Below, piece after piece: positions 25,607 to 34,800 of a stretch of 39,307 nucleotides of DNA (position 1 is the stretch's first letter; each line of letters starts with the position of its first letter). The DNA comes from Salinisphaera shabanensis E1L3A (GTDB lineage Bacteria > Pseudomonadota > Gammaproteobacteria > Nevskiales > Salinisphaeraceae): assembly GCF_000215955.2 (NCBI RefSeq), contig NZ_AFNV02000031.1:1-39307 (forward strand), given 5' to 3'. The position numbers and the translations under genes are program-made. Under the pieces are notes generated by a model, which did no database searches, was not told the DNA's origin, and saw nothing but the letters and a program-made list of their open reading frames with translations.

Positions 25607-26962
25607 ATGGCGGGTTTTGCGGTATTCTCGGAGCTGGGATCGGGTGCCCGATTGAGGCTTTGTTTGCGTTCGCTACGTCTTCATATTCTGTGCTTGGCGC
25701 TGCTGGGTTCCGGTTGTGCGTGGCAGCCGCCCGCTCGCGATTTTTCGGTGCCGCCGCAACCGATCGCCGATACCTCAGCGCGCTTTGCCCAACCCGACGC
25801 ACCGTTTTCCGAACCCGACAACGACGCGTTTCACGCCCAGCCTTCGCCTGCCGAATTGGCAGCGTCGGCGCCCGGCACGGTTTTGCGCTATCGCCCGATT
25901 TCGCCCGAGGCGTATTACTTTTTCGGCGTCAATGCGCGTGCCTGGCAGGTGGCGTACACCACGGCCGACGGCGACGGCAGGCCGCAAGTCGACGTGGCCA
26001 CCATTCTGGTTCCGGACGCGCCGCAGCCACGACTGTTGTCGTATCAGGTGGCCTACGACGCGCTCACGCGTCGCTGTGCGCCGTCCTACGAAATTCTGAG
26101 CGGCTCGATGGTCGAGCACATGCTCATGGACAAGGCGCTACGCCGTGGTTGGGTGGTGGTCATTCCCGATTATGAAGGCCCGCAGGCGCAGTTTCTGGCC
26201 GGCCGTAATTCGGGCCAGGGTGTGCTCGACGGTATTCGTGCTGCACAGGCGTTCCTGCCCGATACCTGGGTCGATACCGAGACACCGGTCGCCTTATGGG
26301 GGTATTCCGGCGGTGCGTTCGCCAGCCTGTGGGCGGCCGAAATAGCGGCCGACTACGCACCGACGATTCCGCTCGTGGGCGTGGCGGCCGGCGGCCCGCC
26401 GGCGCATCTGGCCAGTTCGGCCGAATCGGTCAACGGCGGCATTTTCGCCGGTATGTACTTCGCGGCGGTCGTGGGTCTGTCGCGCGCCTACGATTCCATC
26501 GATACCGAAAAACTCATGAACACCGACGGGCGCGAGATGTTGGCCGACGTGGGCGAGAGCTGCATCGGCCAGGAACTGGCCTGGGTAAAAGACCCGGTGC
26601 TCTCCTACGCCTTCAACGACATGCAGGACTACACCACGGTCGACAACCTGCTCGACGTCCCCGTTATCAAGAAAGTGATCGCCGAAAACCGCCTCGGCCA
26701 GAAAGGCTTTGGGGCGCCCTTGTTCTACTATCACGCGATTTTCGACCAGGTCACGCCGCGCGAGGATGCAAAGACACTCGCGGCCACCTACTGTGCGGCC
26801 GGCGTACCCGCGGTCAGTTTCAACTACGCCCTGGGCGAACACATCAGCGCCGCGCTCACCCATGCATCGGCCGCGGTGGATTATCTGGCCGATCGCTTCG
26901 ACGGTAAATCGCCGCCCAACGAATGCGCGCAATTAATGGAACGGCTCGACCGGCCCGAGTGA
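25607..26962 (+). CDS. Secretory lipase / esterase (LIP family), probable lipoprotein
   Basis: A 451-residue alpha/beta-hydrolase of the LIP (secretory lipase) family known from fungal and actinobacterial triacylglycerol lipases. Nucleophile Ser234 is in WGYSGGAF; Asp380 (IFDQVTP) and His412 (LGEHISA) complete the triad. A signal segment ends in LLGSGC, a lipobox with Cys near residue 37, so the mature enzyme may be lipid-anchored. Start ATG 25607 has a weak ribosome site; a TTG at 25652 nearer the signal peptide is an alternative. It probably cleaves acylglycerols or esters in the periplasm or at the cell surface. The AT-rich upstream region and adjacent AraC genes suggest regulated expression. 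Confidence 0.88.
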   Translation: MAGFAVFSELGSGARLRLCLRSLRLHILCLALLGSGCAWQPPARDFSVPPQPIADTSARFAQPDAPFSEPDNDAFHAQPSPAELAASAPGTVLRYRPISPEAYYFFGVNARAWQVAYTTADGDGRPQVDVATILVPDAPQPRLLSYQVAYDALTRRCAPSYEILSGSMVEHMLMDKALRRGWVVVIPDYEGPQAQFLAGRNSGQGVLDGIRAAQAFLPDTWVDTETPVALWGYSGGAFASLWAAEIAADYAPTIPLVGVAAGGPPAHLASSAESVNGGIFAGMYFAAVVGLSRAYDSIDTEKLMNTDGREMLADVGESCIGQELAWVKDPVLSYAFNDMQDYTTVDNLLDVPVIKKVIAENRLGQKGFGAPLFYYHAIFDQVTPREDAKTLAATYCAAGVPAVSFNYALGEHISAALTHASAAVDYLADRFDGKSPPNECAQLMERLDRPE

Positions 26963-26990
26963 CGACTGCCGTCGTCAGGGTTGGTAACCC
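26960..26990 (+). terminator. Two small hairpins at the lipase 3' end
   Basis: TGACGAC/GTCGTCA with a 4-nt loop (26960-26977) includes the lipase stop codon, and GGGTT/AACCC with a 3-nt loop (26978-26990) follows directly. The gap to the convergent acetyltransferase is only 58 bp. No T-run is present, so termination strength is doubtful. Confidence 0.3.
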
Positions 26991-27020
26991 CAGCACTCTG
27001 GATATGGCTTTGCCGAACGA

Positions 27021-27875
27021 TTATCCGGCGTGCCCGGCTCTTGCCGCTATATCCGCAATCAGCGGTTGCCAGTCGTCGCCCACTGGCAGGCCGAACCTTT
27101 CGACAAGCGTTCGTGCCAACGCGGGCTCGTCGAGTATCTGTTCGTACTCACCCGCGTCAGCGTGGCGTATCTTGAAGCGGTTGTTGGACAGTGTATAGCG
27201 CGCCTCGCTTTCGGTTCGCGCCACCATGAGTTCATGCTTGAACAGCGACTCGGGATGCGTCGCGACATAATGATTGGCGATCTTGAAATCCACCGCTGCC
27301 CAGTGGAAGTCGAGTATTTCGTACAGCGGCGACCAACTATTGTCGTACCACGATTCGAGCATGTAGCCATCACGGGTTTCCACGATCCGGAACGTACCGA
27401 ATGGTGTGTGCTGCACTTCGTCCGGCAGCCACGCCAATGGTGAGTTCGGCATGAAACCGCCGAAGCCCGTATCGACAAGCCAGAGCCGCCCGTCGGCCTC
27501 GACCTTGAGCGAGGCATGATTGGCTGCAGGCGCGGGGCCATCGATATTGTCGAAGATCCATACCCGGGCGAGATGCTGCTCGAGCGTAAAGCCAATCGCC
27601 TGCAAAGCACGGCGTAGCAGGCTGGCGTGCTCGAAACAATAACCGCCCCTGCGCTGATCGAGCATCTTGCAGTCGATCGCGGCCGGATCGAGGTCGACGC
27701 CATGTCCAAGCATCACGTCGATCGCTTCAAACGGGATCGACGCCATATGTCGGCGCACCACGGCCTGCAATACCGCAAGCGTCGGCGCCACCGGCCCGTC
27801 GTAACCAATACGCTCGAGATAAGCGTGCAAATCAATCGTCTCGCCGGTCAGGTCGGCGCATGAACTCGGTTTCAT
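27021..27875 (-). CDS. nat: Arylamine N-acetyltransferase
   Basis: A 284-residue NAT enzyme that transfers acetyl from acetyl-CoA to arylamines or hydrazines. The catalytic triad is visible: Cys80 in RRGGYCFE, His120 in NHASLKV and Asp135 in LVDTGFGG. Start ATG 27875 is chosen because AGGGA lies nine nt upstream; ATG 27884 directly follows that sequence and is unlikely. The gene is divergent from soxR, and a SoxR-type operator lies between its -35 and -10 elements on the minus strand, predicting induction by redox-cycling compounds. It is convergent with the lipase gene. Confidence 0.94.
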   Translation of the reverse strand: MKPSSCADLTGETIDLHAYLERIGYDGPVAPTLAVLQAVVRRHMASIPFEAIDVMLGHGVDLDPAAIDCKMLDQRRGGYCFEHASLLRRALQAIGFTLEQHLARVWIFDNIDGPAPAANHASLKVEADGRLWLVDTGFGGFMPNSPLAWLPDEVQHTPFGTFRIVETRDGYMLESWYDNSWSPLYEILDFHWAAVDFKIANHYVATHPESLFKHELMVARTESEARYTLSNNRFKIRHADAGEYEQILDEPALARTLVERFGLPVGDDWQPLIADIAARAGHAG

Positions 27876-27980
27876 CGCAAACATTCCCTGGTTGAGCACA
27901 ATACGTGTATCGACAGCACGGTAACCGTGCCTAGGCAAAGCACCGACCGTAATCGGATGTATCGTCTAATCGATAGCGCA

Positions 27981-28011
27981 AACGTACGACCTGAAGTAAG
28001 GTTGAGGTCAA
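27981..28011 (-). promoter_or_regulatory. SoxR box within a 19-bp-spaced promoter of the acetyltransferase gene
   Basis: On the minus strand TTGACC (28006-28011) and TACGTT (27981-27986) are separated by 19 bp, the over-long spacing typical of MerR-family promoters. Between them lies the dyad ACCTGAA...TTGAGGT (27989-28008), resembling the SoxR box CCTCAAGTTAACTTGAGG. Layout and spacing match the E. coli soxS promoter. The gene read from it is the arylamine N-acetyltransferase; soxR lies on the other side. Confidence 0.7.
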
Positions 28012-28074
28012 CAAGTCGTTGGCTAGATATTTAACGACCCGCGCCCGGCCCGCTTGAATTCGCGCTGAACCTGC

Positions 28075-28563
28075 ATGAAACAACACGCCAACTCGGCCCA
28101 CCGTAAAGAACTTTCGGTTGGAGAGGTCGCGCATCGAAGCGGCGTGGCCGTATCCGCACTGCATTTTTACGAGTCGAAAGGCCTGATCAGCAGCCGCCGC
28201 AATACCGGCAATCAGCGCCGTTACACCCGCGACGTGCTACGTGTGGTTTCGCTCATCAAGGTCGCACAGCGGGTCGGCATTCCGCTTGCGGAAATAGGCG
28301 AGGCGCTGGCAACGCTACCCGAGCGCCGCGCGCCGTCGGCCGACGACTGGCGACGGTTGTCGGACCATTGGAAAAACCGATTGGAAGAGCGGATCGACCA
28401 CTTGGTGAAACTGCGCGATCAGCTCGACGGCTGTATCGGTTGCGGCTGTTTGTCGCTTGAAGCATGCCCCCTGCGCAACCCTGACGACATCGCGGCTCAG
28501 GCCGGCCCCGGCGCGCGCCTGTTTGACCCGCACAAGCCACCCGACACCACGACTTCTGCCTGA
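28075..28563 (+). CDS. soxR: Redox-sensitive transcriptional activator SoxR
   Basis: A 162-residue MerR-family protein. The N-terminal HTH (about 13-55; [20 protein letters not shown]) is followed by the dimerisation helix and the [2Fe-2S] motif C120-x2-C123-x-C125-x5-C131 ([14 protein letters not shown]), diagnostic for SoxR. Oxidation or nitrosylation of the cluster activates target promoters. The divergent arylamine N-acetyltransferase has a SoxR-like box, so it is the likely first target; no soxS is visible, in line with the single-regulator systems of most non-enteric bacteria. The gene ends 8 bp before the convergent phosphatase stop. Confidence 0.96.
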   Translation: MKQHANSAHRKELSVGEVAHRSGVAVSALHFYESKGLISSRRNTGNQRRYTRDVLRVVSLIKVAQRVGIPLAEIGEALATLPERRAPSADDWRRLSDHWKNRLEERIDHLVKLRDQLDGCIGCGCLSLEACPLRNPDDIAAQAGPGARLFDPHKPPDTTTSA

Positions 28564-28570
28564 AGGCCGG

Positions 28571-29329
28571 TCAGACACGGGACCAGCCTCGGCGGCATTG
28601 GTCGAGATCGCTCGATAACGACCACACCTCGCCGCTCACGCCCAGCTCGGCGATCGACAACGCGCCGCCCATGAACGCGCCGGTGTCGAGCCAGCGTGTA
28701 TTGGCACACGCGGTTGCCTGGCGCATCGACGTATGGCCGAAATAGATCACGTCGACGTCATCGACGACGACCGTTTCCGTCGTTGCATGCCCACCTTCGA
28801 GCACATGCGCACGGCTGCGATCCCACAGTAGCGTGGAAAGCTCGGCGGCATCCGACGACGAACACGAAAGCAACGCGCGGGTACGGGCCCAGCTGTTGCC
28901 AATCACGTTGGCATGGACCAGCGCTGCCGTTGCGCCGTCGGCCAGTTCGACCCCGGCCGCCATCGGTAGCGTACGTATACGTTGGTAGAGCGCGTCGGCT
29001 GTGGCGGCATCAAGTGCTTCAAACCACTCGCCGCCGTTCATGCGCCAGAGCGCACGGACCTGGCCGCCCTCGTCCACGGCGTCGAGCAGCATCTGTTCGT
29101 GATTGCCGCGGATCGCATGAAACCACGGCGCATCAATGAATTCGGCGGCGCGCTCGCTATCCGGGCCGCGGTCGATCAGATCGCCGACCGAGAACAGCCG
29201 ATCCCGGGCCCTGTCGAAATCCAGGCGCTCAAGTAGCGCATCGAGCATATAAAAACAGCCATGGATATCGCCGACTACGAAATCACGGCCCGTCGTATTG
29301 GCATCGAAATAATGGATTAGCTCGGGCAT
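28571..29329 (-). CDS. PPP-family metallophosphatase (PrpA/PrpB-like)
   Basis: A 252-residue calcineurin-like phosphatase with the full metal-binding set: GDIHG (20-24), GDLIDRGPDS (49-58), GNHE (75-78) and a later GHT. Length and motifs match bacterial serine/threonine phosphatases of the PrpA/PrpB and lambda-phosphatase group, cytoplasmic and dependent on two metal ions such as Mn. Targets are unknown. It converges with soxR, the two stops lying 7 bp apart, and no operon partner is apparent. Confidence 0.92.
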   Translation of the reverse strand: MPELIHYFDANTTGRDFVVGDIHGCFYMLDALLERLDFDRARDRLFSVGDLIDRGPDSERAAEFIDAPWFHAIRGNHEQMLLDAVDEGGQVRALWRMNGGEWFEALDAATADALYQRIRTLPMAAGVELADGATAALVHANVIGNSWARTRALLSCSSSDAAELSTLLWDRSRAHVLEGGHATTETVVVDDVDVIYFGHTSMRQATACANTRWLDTGAFMGGALSIAELGVSGEVWSLSSDLDQCRRGWSRV

Positions 29330-29430
29330 GAGACACCGCGCTTGCGCGCGTTCACCTGGGTAGTTCTACGTGTTGGCGCAATGCACGACAGTGCCAGAAT
29401 CGAGTCCGTTATTCATACCGAGGCAAGCCA

Positions 29431-29694
29431 ATGGCTAAAAGTAACGATAGCGATCGCAGCAGCATCAAGGACCCGGAACAGTACGAAGCGCTGCGCGACG
29501 AGGGTATGAGTAAGGAAAAGGCCGCGCGCATCGCCAACACCTCACGCAAGAAGGCCGGCAAGAAAGGCGGCAAGCATCCCGAGCACGAAGAATGGACACG
29601 CGAGCAGCTTTACGAAAAGGCGCAGCAGATCGGTATTGAAGGCCGCTCCGATATGGACAAGAACGATCTCATCAAGGCGCTGCGCTCGCATTGA
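29431..29694 (+). CDS. Small Rho_N/SAP-like protein
   Basis: An 87-residue, highly charged protein. The first half (KDPEQYEALRDEGMSKEKAA, then RIANTSRKKAGKKGGKH) matches the small DUF7218-type domain seen in stress-associated proteins. The second half (WTREQLYEKAQQIGIEGRSD, then MDKNDLIKALR) is a Rho termination-factor N-terminal/SAP-like helix-extended-loop-helix. Such proteins are widespread, often near stress genes, and are thought to bind nucleic acid. It stands alone between a divergent phosphatase and a convergent DoxX gene. Confidence 0.82.
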   Translation: MAKSNDSDRSSIKDPEQYEALRDEGMSKEKAARIANTSRKKAGKKGGKHPEHEEWTREQLYEKAQQIGIEGRSDMDKNDLIKALRSH

Positions 29695-29752
29695 GCGCGC
29701 GCCCGCGAGTCAGGCCGATTGAGACCCGACCGTTGCGCCGTGTTGCCGCTTG

Positions 29753-30166
29753 CTAATAGAAATCGCCGTAGCCGCTACGGGCACGACGCATCGCAAACCC
29801 GATCCAGACCAAGATCACAAGCTGCAACGGCAGGCGAGCATAAAGCAGCCATGGTGCGAACTGGCTGAACTGTTCCGGGTTCTGCGCCATATAGATATTG
29901 GCCGGGAATACCGCCAGCGTGAGCAGCAGCAGACCGAAGCCGGCGATACGGCGCGTACGCCGCATAAGAATGCCGATGGCGCCCAACAGCTCGCCCAGGC
30001 CGCTGATCGCGACCATCAATGCCGGCATGGGGATATAGTCCGGCACGATCGCGAGGAACAAGTCGGGAAACATGAAATGCCCGATACCGCTTGCGAAAAA
30101 GAACGCCGCAATACCCAGCAGCGCCAGCAAATGGGTTCTCGAATGGGTCGACAGGGCATGACTCAT
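29753..30166 (-). CDS. DoxX-like membrane protein
   Basis: From ATG 30166 (MSHALSTHSRTH) the protein has 137 residues with four likely membrane helices (LLALLGIAAFFFASGIGHF, then VAISGLGELLGAIGIL and two more). The GIGHF and GELLGAIGILMRRTR segments are typical of the DoxX/DoxD family. Upstream in-frame codons would add an Arg-rich stretch with no family support. Function in this family is poorly defined; links to redox or respiratory complexes are known for some members. It lies 123 bp downstream of the MATE gene on the same strand. Confidence 0.8.
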   Translation of the reverse strand: MSHALSTHSRTHLLALLGIAAFFFASGIGHFMFPDLFLAIVPDYIPMPALMVAISGLGELLGAIGILMRRTRRIAGFGLLLLTLAVFPANIYMAQNPEQFSQFAPWLLYARLPLQLVILVWIGFAMRRARSGYGDFY

Positions 30167-30289
30167 GAACGGGTCTCGTCGGGTCGCAGAAAATCGGGGC
30201 TTACTGCATAGCCTACGCGCTGTTGCCGGGTTTGCCATGCGAACAGGCATAGCCGGCCCGCGGCCAGCCCGACTTAGCAAGCCAGTACG

Positions 30290-31717
30290 CTAACGCAGCG
30301 TCGTATTGGTCACACTGCCCGGCCGATATGTGGATACCGCGCGCTCGGGTTCTGGAGCTTCGATCACGCTACGGTGTTTCCAGGTGCCGCGCGAGAACCA
30401 CACCACTACAATCAGCGCGGTAAGAACATTCTGGATCGGGTAAGCGATCCAGATACCGGTCGCGCCCAGGCCGCTGCGCTCGGCCAGCAACCAGGCAATG
30501 GGAAACTGCAGCATCCACTGCGACACCAGAGCGATCGCCATGGCGATCAGCGTATTGCCGGAACCACGAAAGGCGCCGGTCAGCACGATCTGAGCCCCGA
30601 CCACGCCATAGGCCAGCGCCGTGATGCGCACGAACAGGCTGCCGGTTTCGATCACGGCCGGCGCGTCGGGCACGAACAGGGTGATGATCGGCCGGGCGAA
30701 CACGAACGACACCACGCCCACCAGCGACAGCAGCACGAAGCCGATCGCGGCACTCAGCCAAGCCGTACGCTCGGCACGGTCGATACGCTGTGCGCCGATG
30801 TTCTGGCCAATAAGCGCCGAGCTGGCCTGTGACAGCCCCAAGGCGGGAATGATCACGAAACTGAGCATGCGCGTGCCAATGCCGTAGGCCGCCAGGGTGA
30901 TGGTACCGAAACCGGCCACCAATACCGTCATGAGCATCAATCCGAGCGCGCGCGTGGATTGCTCCACGGCCGCCGGCAGGCCCAGCTTGAGCAAACGCCA
31001 GATCAGAGCGAAATCGGGGACCAGATGCGCGCGTACCAGACGGATGCCGTAGCCCCCGGAAAACAGCATGGCCAGACCCACCATCGCCGCCAGACCCTGG
31101 GTGATGACCGTGGCCAGCGCCGCCCCGCTCACGCCCATACCGGGCACCGGCCCCCAGCCCAGAATGAACAGCGGGTCGAGCACGAAGTTCAGCGCCACCG
31201 TGCCGGTCACGATCAGCAGCGGCGTACGCGCATCGCCCACGCCGCGCATGAGCGATTGAAAAATCACATAGGCGAACAGAAACGGCAGGCCGACGAACGA
31301 TACGCGCAGATACTGCGTGGCCAGCGGCAGCACATCGTCTGTCGCCCCCAGAAATGCGACCACGGCATGCGCGCCGATGAAACCGAGGACGGCAAGCACC
31401 AGCGAAATGGCGACCACGCCGATCAGGGCCTGAGCCGACACACGGTTGACCATCGCGGTATCGCCGCGGCCCTGATACTGGGCCACCAGAATCGTACCGG
31501 CCACCGCCAGGCCGAGCCCCAGCGAGATCAGGAAAAAGATCACCGGAAAGCTCAGCGAGACGGCCGCCACCGCGCTCGCGCCGAGCCGGCCCACCCAGAA
31601 CGTATCGATAAGCTGATAGGCCGTCTGCAACAGGTTGGCGAAGACGATGGGCACCGCCAGCGAAAACAGCGCGCGCACGATTGAGCCCTCGGTGAGCGTA
31701 GGCGCTACGCGTGGCAC
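30290..31717 (-). CDS. MATE family multidrug/Na+ efflux transporter
   Basis: A 475-residue protein with about 12 membrane helices in two MatE repeats (IVFANLLQTAYQLIDTFWVG begins the first; the second begins near KLGLPAAVEQSTRA). The start is a GTG at 31717 with GGGAG about seven nt upstream. MATE proteins export cationic drugs or metabolites in exchange for Na+ or H+. The N-terminal sequence and length place it in the DinF/NorM-like bacterial group, without closer assignment. A DoxX gene follows on the same strand. Confidence 0.93.
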   Translation of the reverse strand: MPRVAPTLTEGSIVRALFSLAVPIVFANLLQTAYQLIDTFWVGRLGASAVAAVSLSFPVIFFLISLGLGLAVAGTILVAQYQGRGDTAMVNRVSAQALIGVVAISLVLAVLGFIGAHAVVAFLGATDDVLPLATQYLRVSFVGLPFLFAYVIFQSLMRGVGDARTPLLIVTGTVALNFVLDPLFILGWGPVPGMGVSGAALATVITQGLAAMVGLAMLFSGGYGIRLVRAHLVPDFALIWRLLKLGLPAAVEQSTRALGLMLMTVLVAGFGTITLAAYGIGTRMLSFVIIPALGLSQASSALIGQNIGAQRIDRAERTAWLSAAIGFVLLSLVGVVSFVFARPIITLFVPDAPAVIETGSLFVRITALAYGVVGAQIVLTGAFRGSGNTLIAMAIALVSQWMLQFPIAWLLAERSGLGATGIWIAYPIQNVLTALIVVVWFSRGTWKHRSVIEAPEPERAVSTYRPGSVTNTTLR

Positions 31718-31797
31718 CAGGCGGCTCCCGACCGGGCTCGTTCGACTGCCGGCTGGTGACAGCGCACCGCATCGCAGTTGATCGAGCTAAACACGGC

Positions 31798-32340
31798 TCA
31801 AGCGCGCGCCGTTAGCGTCAGGCGCTCGTAGTCCTTGACTACCCGCTCGGCGTCAATCGCGCGCCCGTGCATGACCGCATGGACGCCGGGCGCCAACAGC
31901 CGGGCGGCCATCAGCGCCTGGGCGATATTCTGTGCTGCGTCGCTTGCGGCCACGCGGTACGGACGCATCGCGCCGGTAATGACGACCGGCACCCCCGGCG
32001 AGCCGAGGGCGACGTGCAAGGCCACCGCCGTCTCGGCGAGCGTATCCGTACCGTGGGTGATGACCAGCGCATCGACCCTGCCCTGTTCGAGCACCGCTTG
32101 AGCGGCATAGACAATCGCCTGCCGGTCGGCGTCGGTGATATCGAGCGAATCCTTGGCCATCAGGCGTTCGATGCGTACCGAGACGTCCGGCATGTCGAGG
32201 CTTTCGAGCAGACCCTCGATTACCGGCACGGCCAGCGACAGCTGACCGGAATGCGGGTCGTAGCTTTTTTCGATCGTGCCGCCGGTGGCGAGCAGCACCA
32301 CGTTGAACGGCGAACGGTCGACGGATTCGGTTGCCTTCAT
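31798..32340 (-). CDS. Single-domain asparaginase-like protein
   Basis: A 180-residue protein that covers only the N-terminal catalytic domain of L-asparaginase. TGGTIE (19-24) supplies the first nucleophile threonine and HGTDT the second catalytic threonine/aspartate pair; GAMRP follows. The C-terminal domain of classical asparaginases (about 330 residues) is absent, and no frameshift was found downstream. Short versions of this kind exist as annotated 'asparaginase domain' proteins, so this may be intact. The family's catalytic site is completed across the subunit interface, so activity cannot be assumed. It follows the MDR oxidoreductase gene by 26 bp and is probably co-transcribed. Confidence 0.85.
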   Translation of the reverse strand: MKATESVDRSPFNVVLLATGGTIEKSYDPHSGQLSLAVPVIEGLLESLDMPDVSVRIERLMAKDSLDITDADRQAIVYAAQAVLEQGRVDALVITHGTDTLAETAVALHVALGSPGVPVVITGAMRPYRVAASDAAQNIAQALMAARLLAPGVHAVMHGRAIDAERVVKDYERLTLTARA

Positions 32341-32366
32341 TGGCCGACTCGATGGGAAGCGATGGG

Positions 32367-33371
32367 TCAGATCGTAATACCGATCTTGCCGAAATGCTGC
32401 CCGCTTTCCTGCTGGCGAAATGCGTCAGCCAGTTCATCGAGCGCAAAGCTCTGGTCGACTACCGGTTCGATGCCGCTGGCTTCGATCGCGCGGATCATGT
32501 CCTGTTGCTGCGCCCGGCTGCCGACGGTAATACCGGTCATGTTGAGATTGGAATAGAAGAAGGCCGCGGTGGGAACTTCGCCGGCCAGACCGGTCAACAC
32601 GCCAATCAGGCTGATATGTCCGCCCATACGACATGCCGCGATCGACTGGGCCAACGTGCCCGGGCCACCGATTTCGACCACGGCATCCACGCCGCGACCG
32701 TCGGTGAGGCGCTTTACAGTCTTGCCCCAGTCCGGATCCTGCGCGTAATTGATTGTGGCATCCGCGCCGAGCTCACGCAGGCGTTCGAGCTTGGCATCGG
32801 AGCTGGAGGTCGCAACCACCCGGGCGCCGGCGGCCCGCGCGAACTGTAGTGCAAAGATCGACACCCCGCCGGTGCCCATGATAAGCACGGTATCGCCCGG
32901 TTTGATACGCGCTTCGACCATCAACGCGCGCCATGCGGTCAGTGCGGCACAGGGCAGCGTGGCTGCCTGCGCCGCGGAATAACCGGCCGGCGCCCGGGTA
33001 AAGGCGTTCACTGGCGCGGTCACATATTCTGCGGCCATGCCCTCGCCGCGATCTCCCGGCGTGCCATCGCGTTTCGCCGGCGTGATCGGTCCGTCCTGCC
33101 AGTTCGGAAAGAATGTCGATACAACGTGATCGCCCTTTGCGAATTCGGTTACGCCCACGCCGATTTCCACCACTTCGCCCGCGCCGTCGGACATCAATGT
33201 CAGTCCGTCGGTCACGGGTATGCTGCCGTTGGCTACGGCATAGTCGTGAAAATTCAATGAGCTGGCGGCGATACGTACACAGACCTCGCCGGCCTGCGGC
33301 GGCTGCACCTCGCGCTCGGCGATCTCGATACGGTCAAGCCCACCGGGGGCACGCAATACGGCTGCTCTCAT
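32367..33371 (-). CDS. Zinc-free MDR oxidoreductase (quinone oxidoreductase-like)
   Basis: A 334-residue medium-chain dehydrogenase/reductase. The GroES-like half has SLNFHDYAVANG in place of the catalytic-zinc cysteine segment, and no structural zinc cysteine cluster is present. The Rossmann half starts VLIMGTGGVSIFALQFA. This places it in the zinc-free MDR group that reduces quinones or enones with NAD(P)H; substrate not assigned. AGGAGG six nt before ATG 33371 is a strong ribosome site. It is first in a two-gene leftward unit with the asparaginase-like gene. Confidence 0.92.
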   Translation of the reverse strand: MRAAVLRAPGGLDRIEIAEREVQPPQAGEVCVRIAASSLNFHDYAVANGSIPVTDGLTLMSDGAGEVVEIGVGVTEFAKGDHVVSTFFPNWQDGPITPAKRDGTPGDRGEGMAAEYVTAPVNAFTRAPAGYSAAQAATLPCAALTAWRALMVEARIKPGDTVLIMGTGGVSIFALQFARAAGARVVATSSSDAKLERLRELGADATINYAQDPDWGKTVKRLTDGRGVDAVVEIGGPGTLAQSIAACRMGGHISLIGVLTGLAGEVPTAAFFYSNLNMTGITVGSRAQQQDMIRAIEASGIEPVVDQSFALDELADAFRQQESGQHFGKIGITI

Positions 33372-33591
33372 TCATGGCCTCCTGTTCGAACGACGGCCTC
33401 TGTGACCGGCGTCGCAATTTCGTGTAGCCGTCGACCATAGCAGTTCGACACCACGAAACGCCGTGCAGCAATCGGCTAATCTGCTAAATTATGAGCGAGC
33501 GGTTTGATACGAGGGGCGGATCGCCTGTCGTGATTTCGCAGGCTTTGCCGGAATCGCGCTTCCTATTGTTTTGTCCGTCCCGAGGTTCGGT

Positions 33592-34725
33592 ATGTCGCCG
33601 CCCATGCTGTCTGCGCCCAATGCTTATCATGCAACGACGCTCGAGCGTTGCGCATGGTGGCTGGCCAGCCTGTTCCTTGCGCTGTTTCTAAGCTGTCTGC
33701 GTCTGACCACGACCCGGCCGTTCGAACTGACAACCTTCAAACAGCTCGTGAATTTCGAAGCTGTCGAACCGTTCCAGCACCGAGTGCTGCTGCCGGCGAT
33801 CGCGGCGGGCATCCAGCAACTCGCGCCGGTTGGCGAAACGCTGCTGTTCGCGTTGATGGAAGTCGCGGGCTGGATGTTGCTTATCGCGGTTGCGTACCGG
33901 GCGCTGGTGGTATTCGAAGTCGGGCGCAGCGAACCGGTACGCCGTCTTCTCGCCTTCACCGTGCTGGTACCGATGCTGCTGCACCTGATCGCCCCCGATC
34001 TGCAGATGGCCGCCGCGCTGTCTTCAGACCGCCCGCTACTCGATATCGGCGGTTGGACGCCGCGCGCGATCTTCTACTACGTCTACGATCTGCCGGCGGC
34101 CATGTTCACGCTGGCACTCATCCTTTCGATGGTGCGCCTGACACGTACACCGAGCGCGCGCTGCTTCGCGCTATATCTCGCCGTATTCGTTCTGGCGACG
34201 CTCAATCGCGAAACCACGTTGTTTCTGGTCCCGGCGTTCGCCCTCATGCTCTGGCCCGTGGTCGGCGCTCGGCGCACGCTGCTCATGGTGGCCGCGCAGA
34301 CGGCCATTTTTCTCGCGATCCAAATTCCGCTGACGGCGTTGTTCGCAGGCAATACAAACCCGAATGCGCATCTCGCGCATACCGCCTACGAGTTCCATCT
34401 TTTCTATAACCTCGAGACGCTGTCGAACCCGCTCTATCTGGTCACCTACATGGCCCGGTTCACGGCGGCACTCTATCTGCCGGTGTTGTTATGGCACCGC
34501 TATCTCGACCGTCGGCTGGGTATCGCGCTGATTTTCTTCGCCCTGCCGTTGGCCCTGATCGCGATTGTGGTCGGGCGCATGGTCGAACAACGTATCTTTA
34601 TCGAGATCGTGCCGCTGGTATGGCTGGCCGCGCTCCAGGTCATCGCGACCCGAACAGCGGGGCTGGAAAGCCCTGCAGGGCGACCGCAGGAGCCTGCCGG
34701 GTTCGCGCCCAGAACACCCGGCTAG
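33592..34725 (+). CDS. Multi-pass membrane protein, function unknown
   Basis: From ATG 33592 (MSPPMLSAPNAYH; GAGG six nt upstream) the protein has 377 residues with nine or more hydrophobic helices. FEAVEPFQHRVLLP after the first helix, an Asp-containing loop (DLPAAMFTLALIL) and LNRETTLFLVPA look like conserved elements. The layout resembles GT-C-type polyprenyl-phosphate glycosyltransferases or EpsG-like polymerases, but no diagnostic motif is secure. The C-terminus is a short cytoplasmic tail. It stands alone, divergent from the MDR gene and convergent with the EamA transporter. Confidence 0.75.
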   Translation: MSPPMLSAPNAYHATTLERCAWWLASLFLALFLSCLRLTTTRPFELTTFKQLVNFEAVEPFQHRVLLPAIAAGIQQLAPVGETLLFALMEVAGWMLLIAVAYRALVVFEVGRSEPVRRLLAFTVLVPMLLHLIAPDLQMAAALSSDRPLLDIGGWTPRAIFYYVYDLPAAMFTLALILSMVRLTRTPSARCFALYLAVFVLATLNRETTLFLVPAFALMLWPVVGARRTLLMVAAQTAIFLAIQIPLTALFAGNTNPNAHLAHTAYEFHLFYNLETLSNPLYLVTYMARFTAALYLPVLLWHRYLDRRLGIALIFFALPLALIAIVVGRMVEQRIFIEIVPLVWLAALQVIATRTAGLESPAGRPQEPAGFAPRTPG

Positions 34726-34800
34726 CTTACCGCGCCGCACGCGCGGCAGAACGCCGGCCATCGAACCGTCTCAGATGAAACGATTGGCGCGCCGAGCCGG

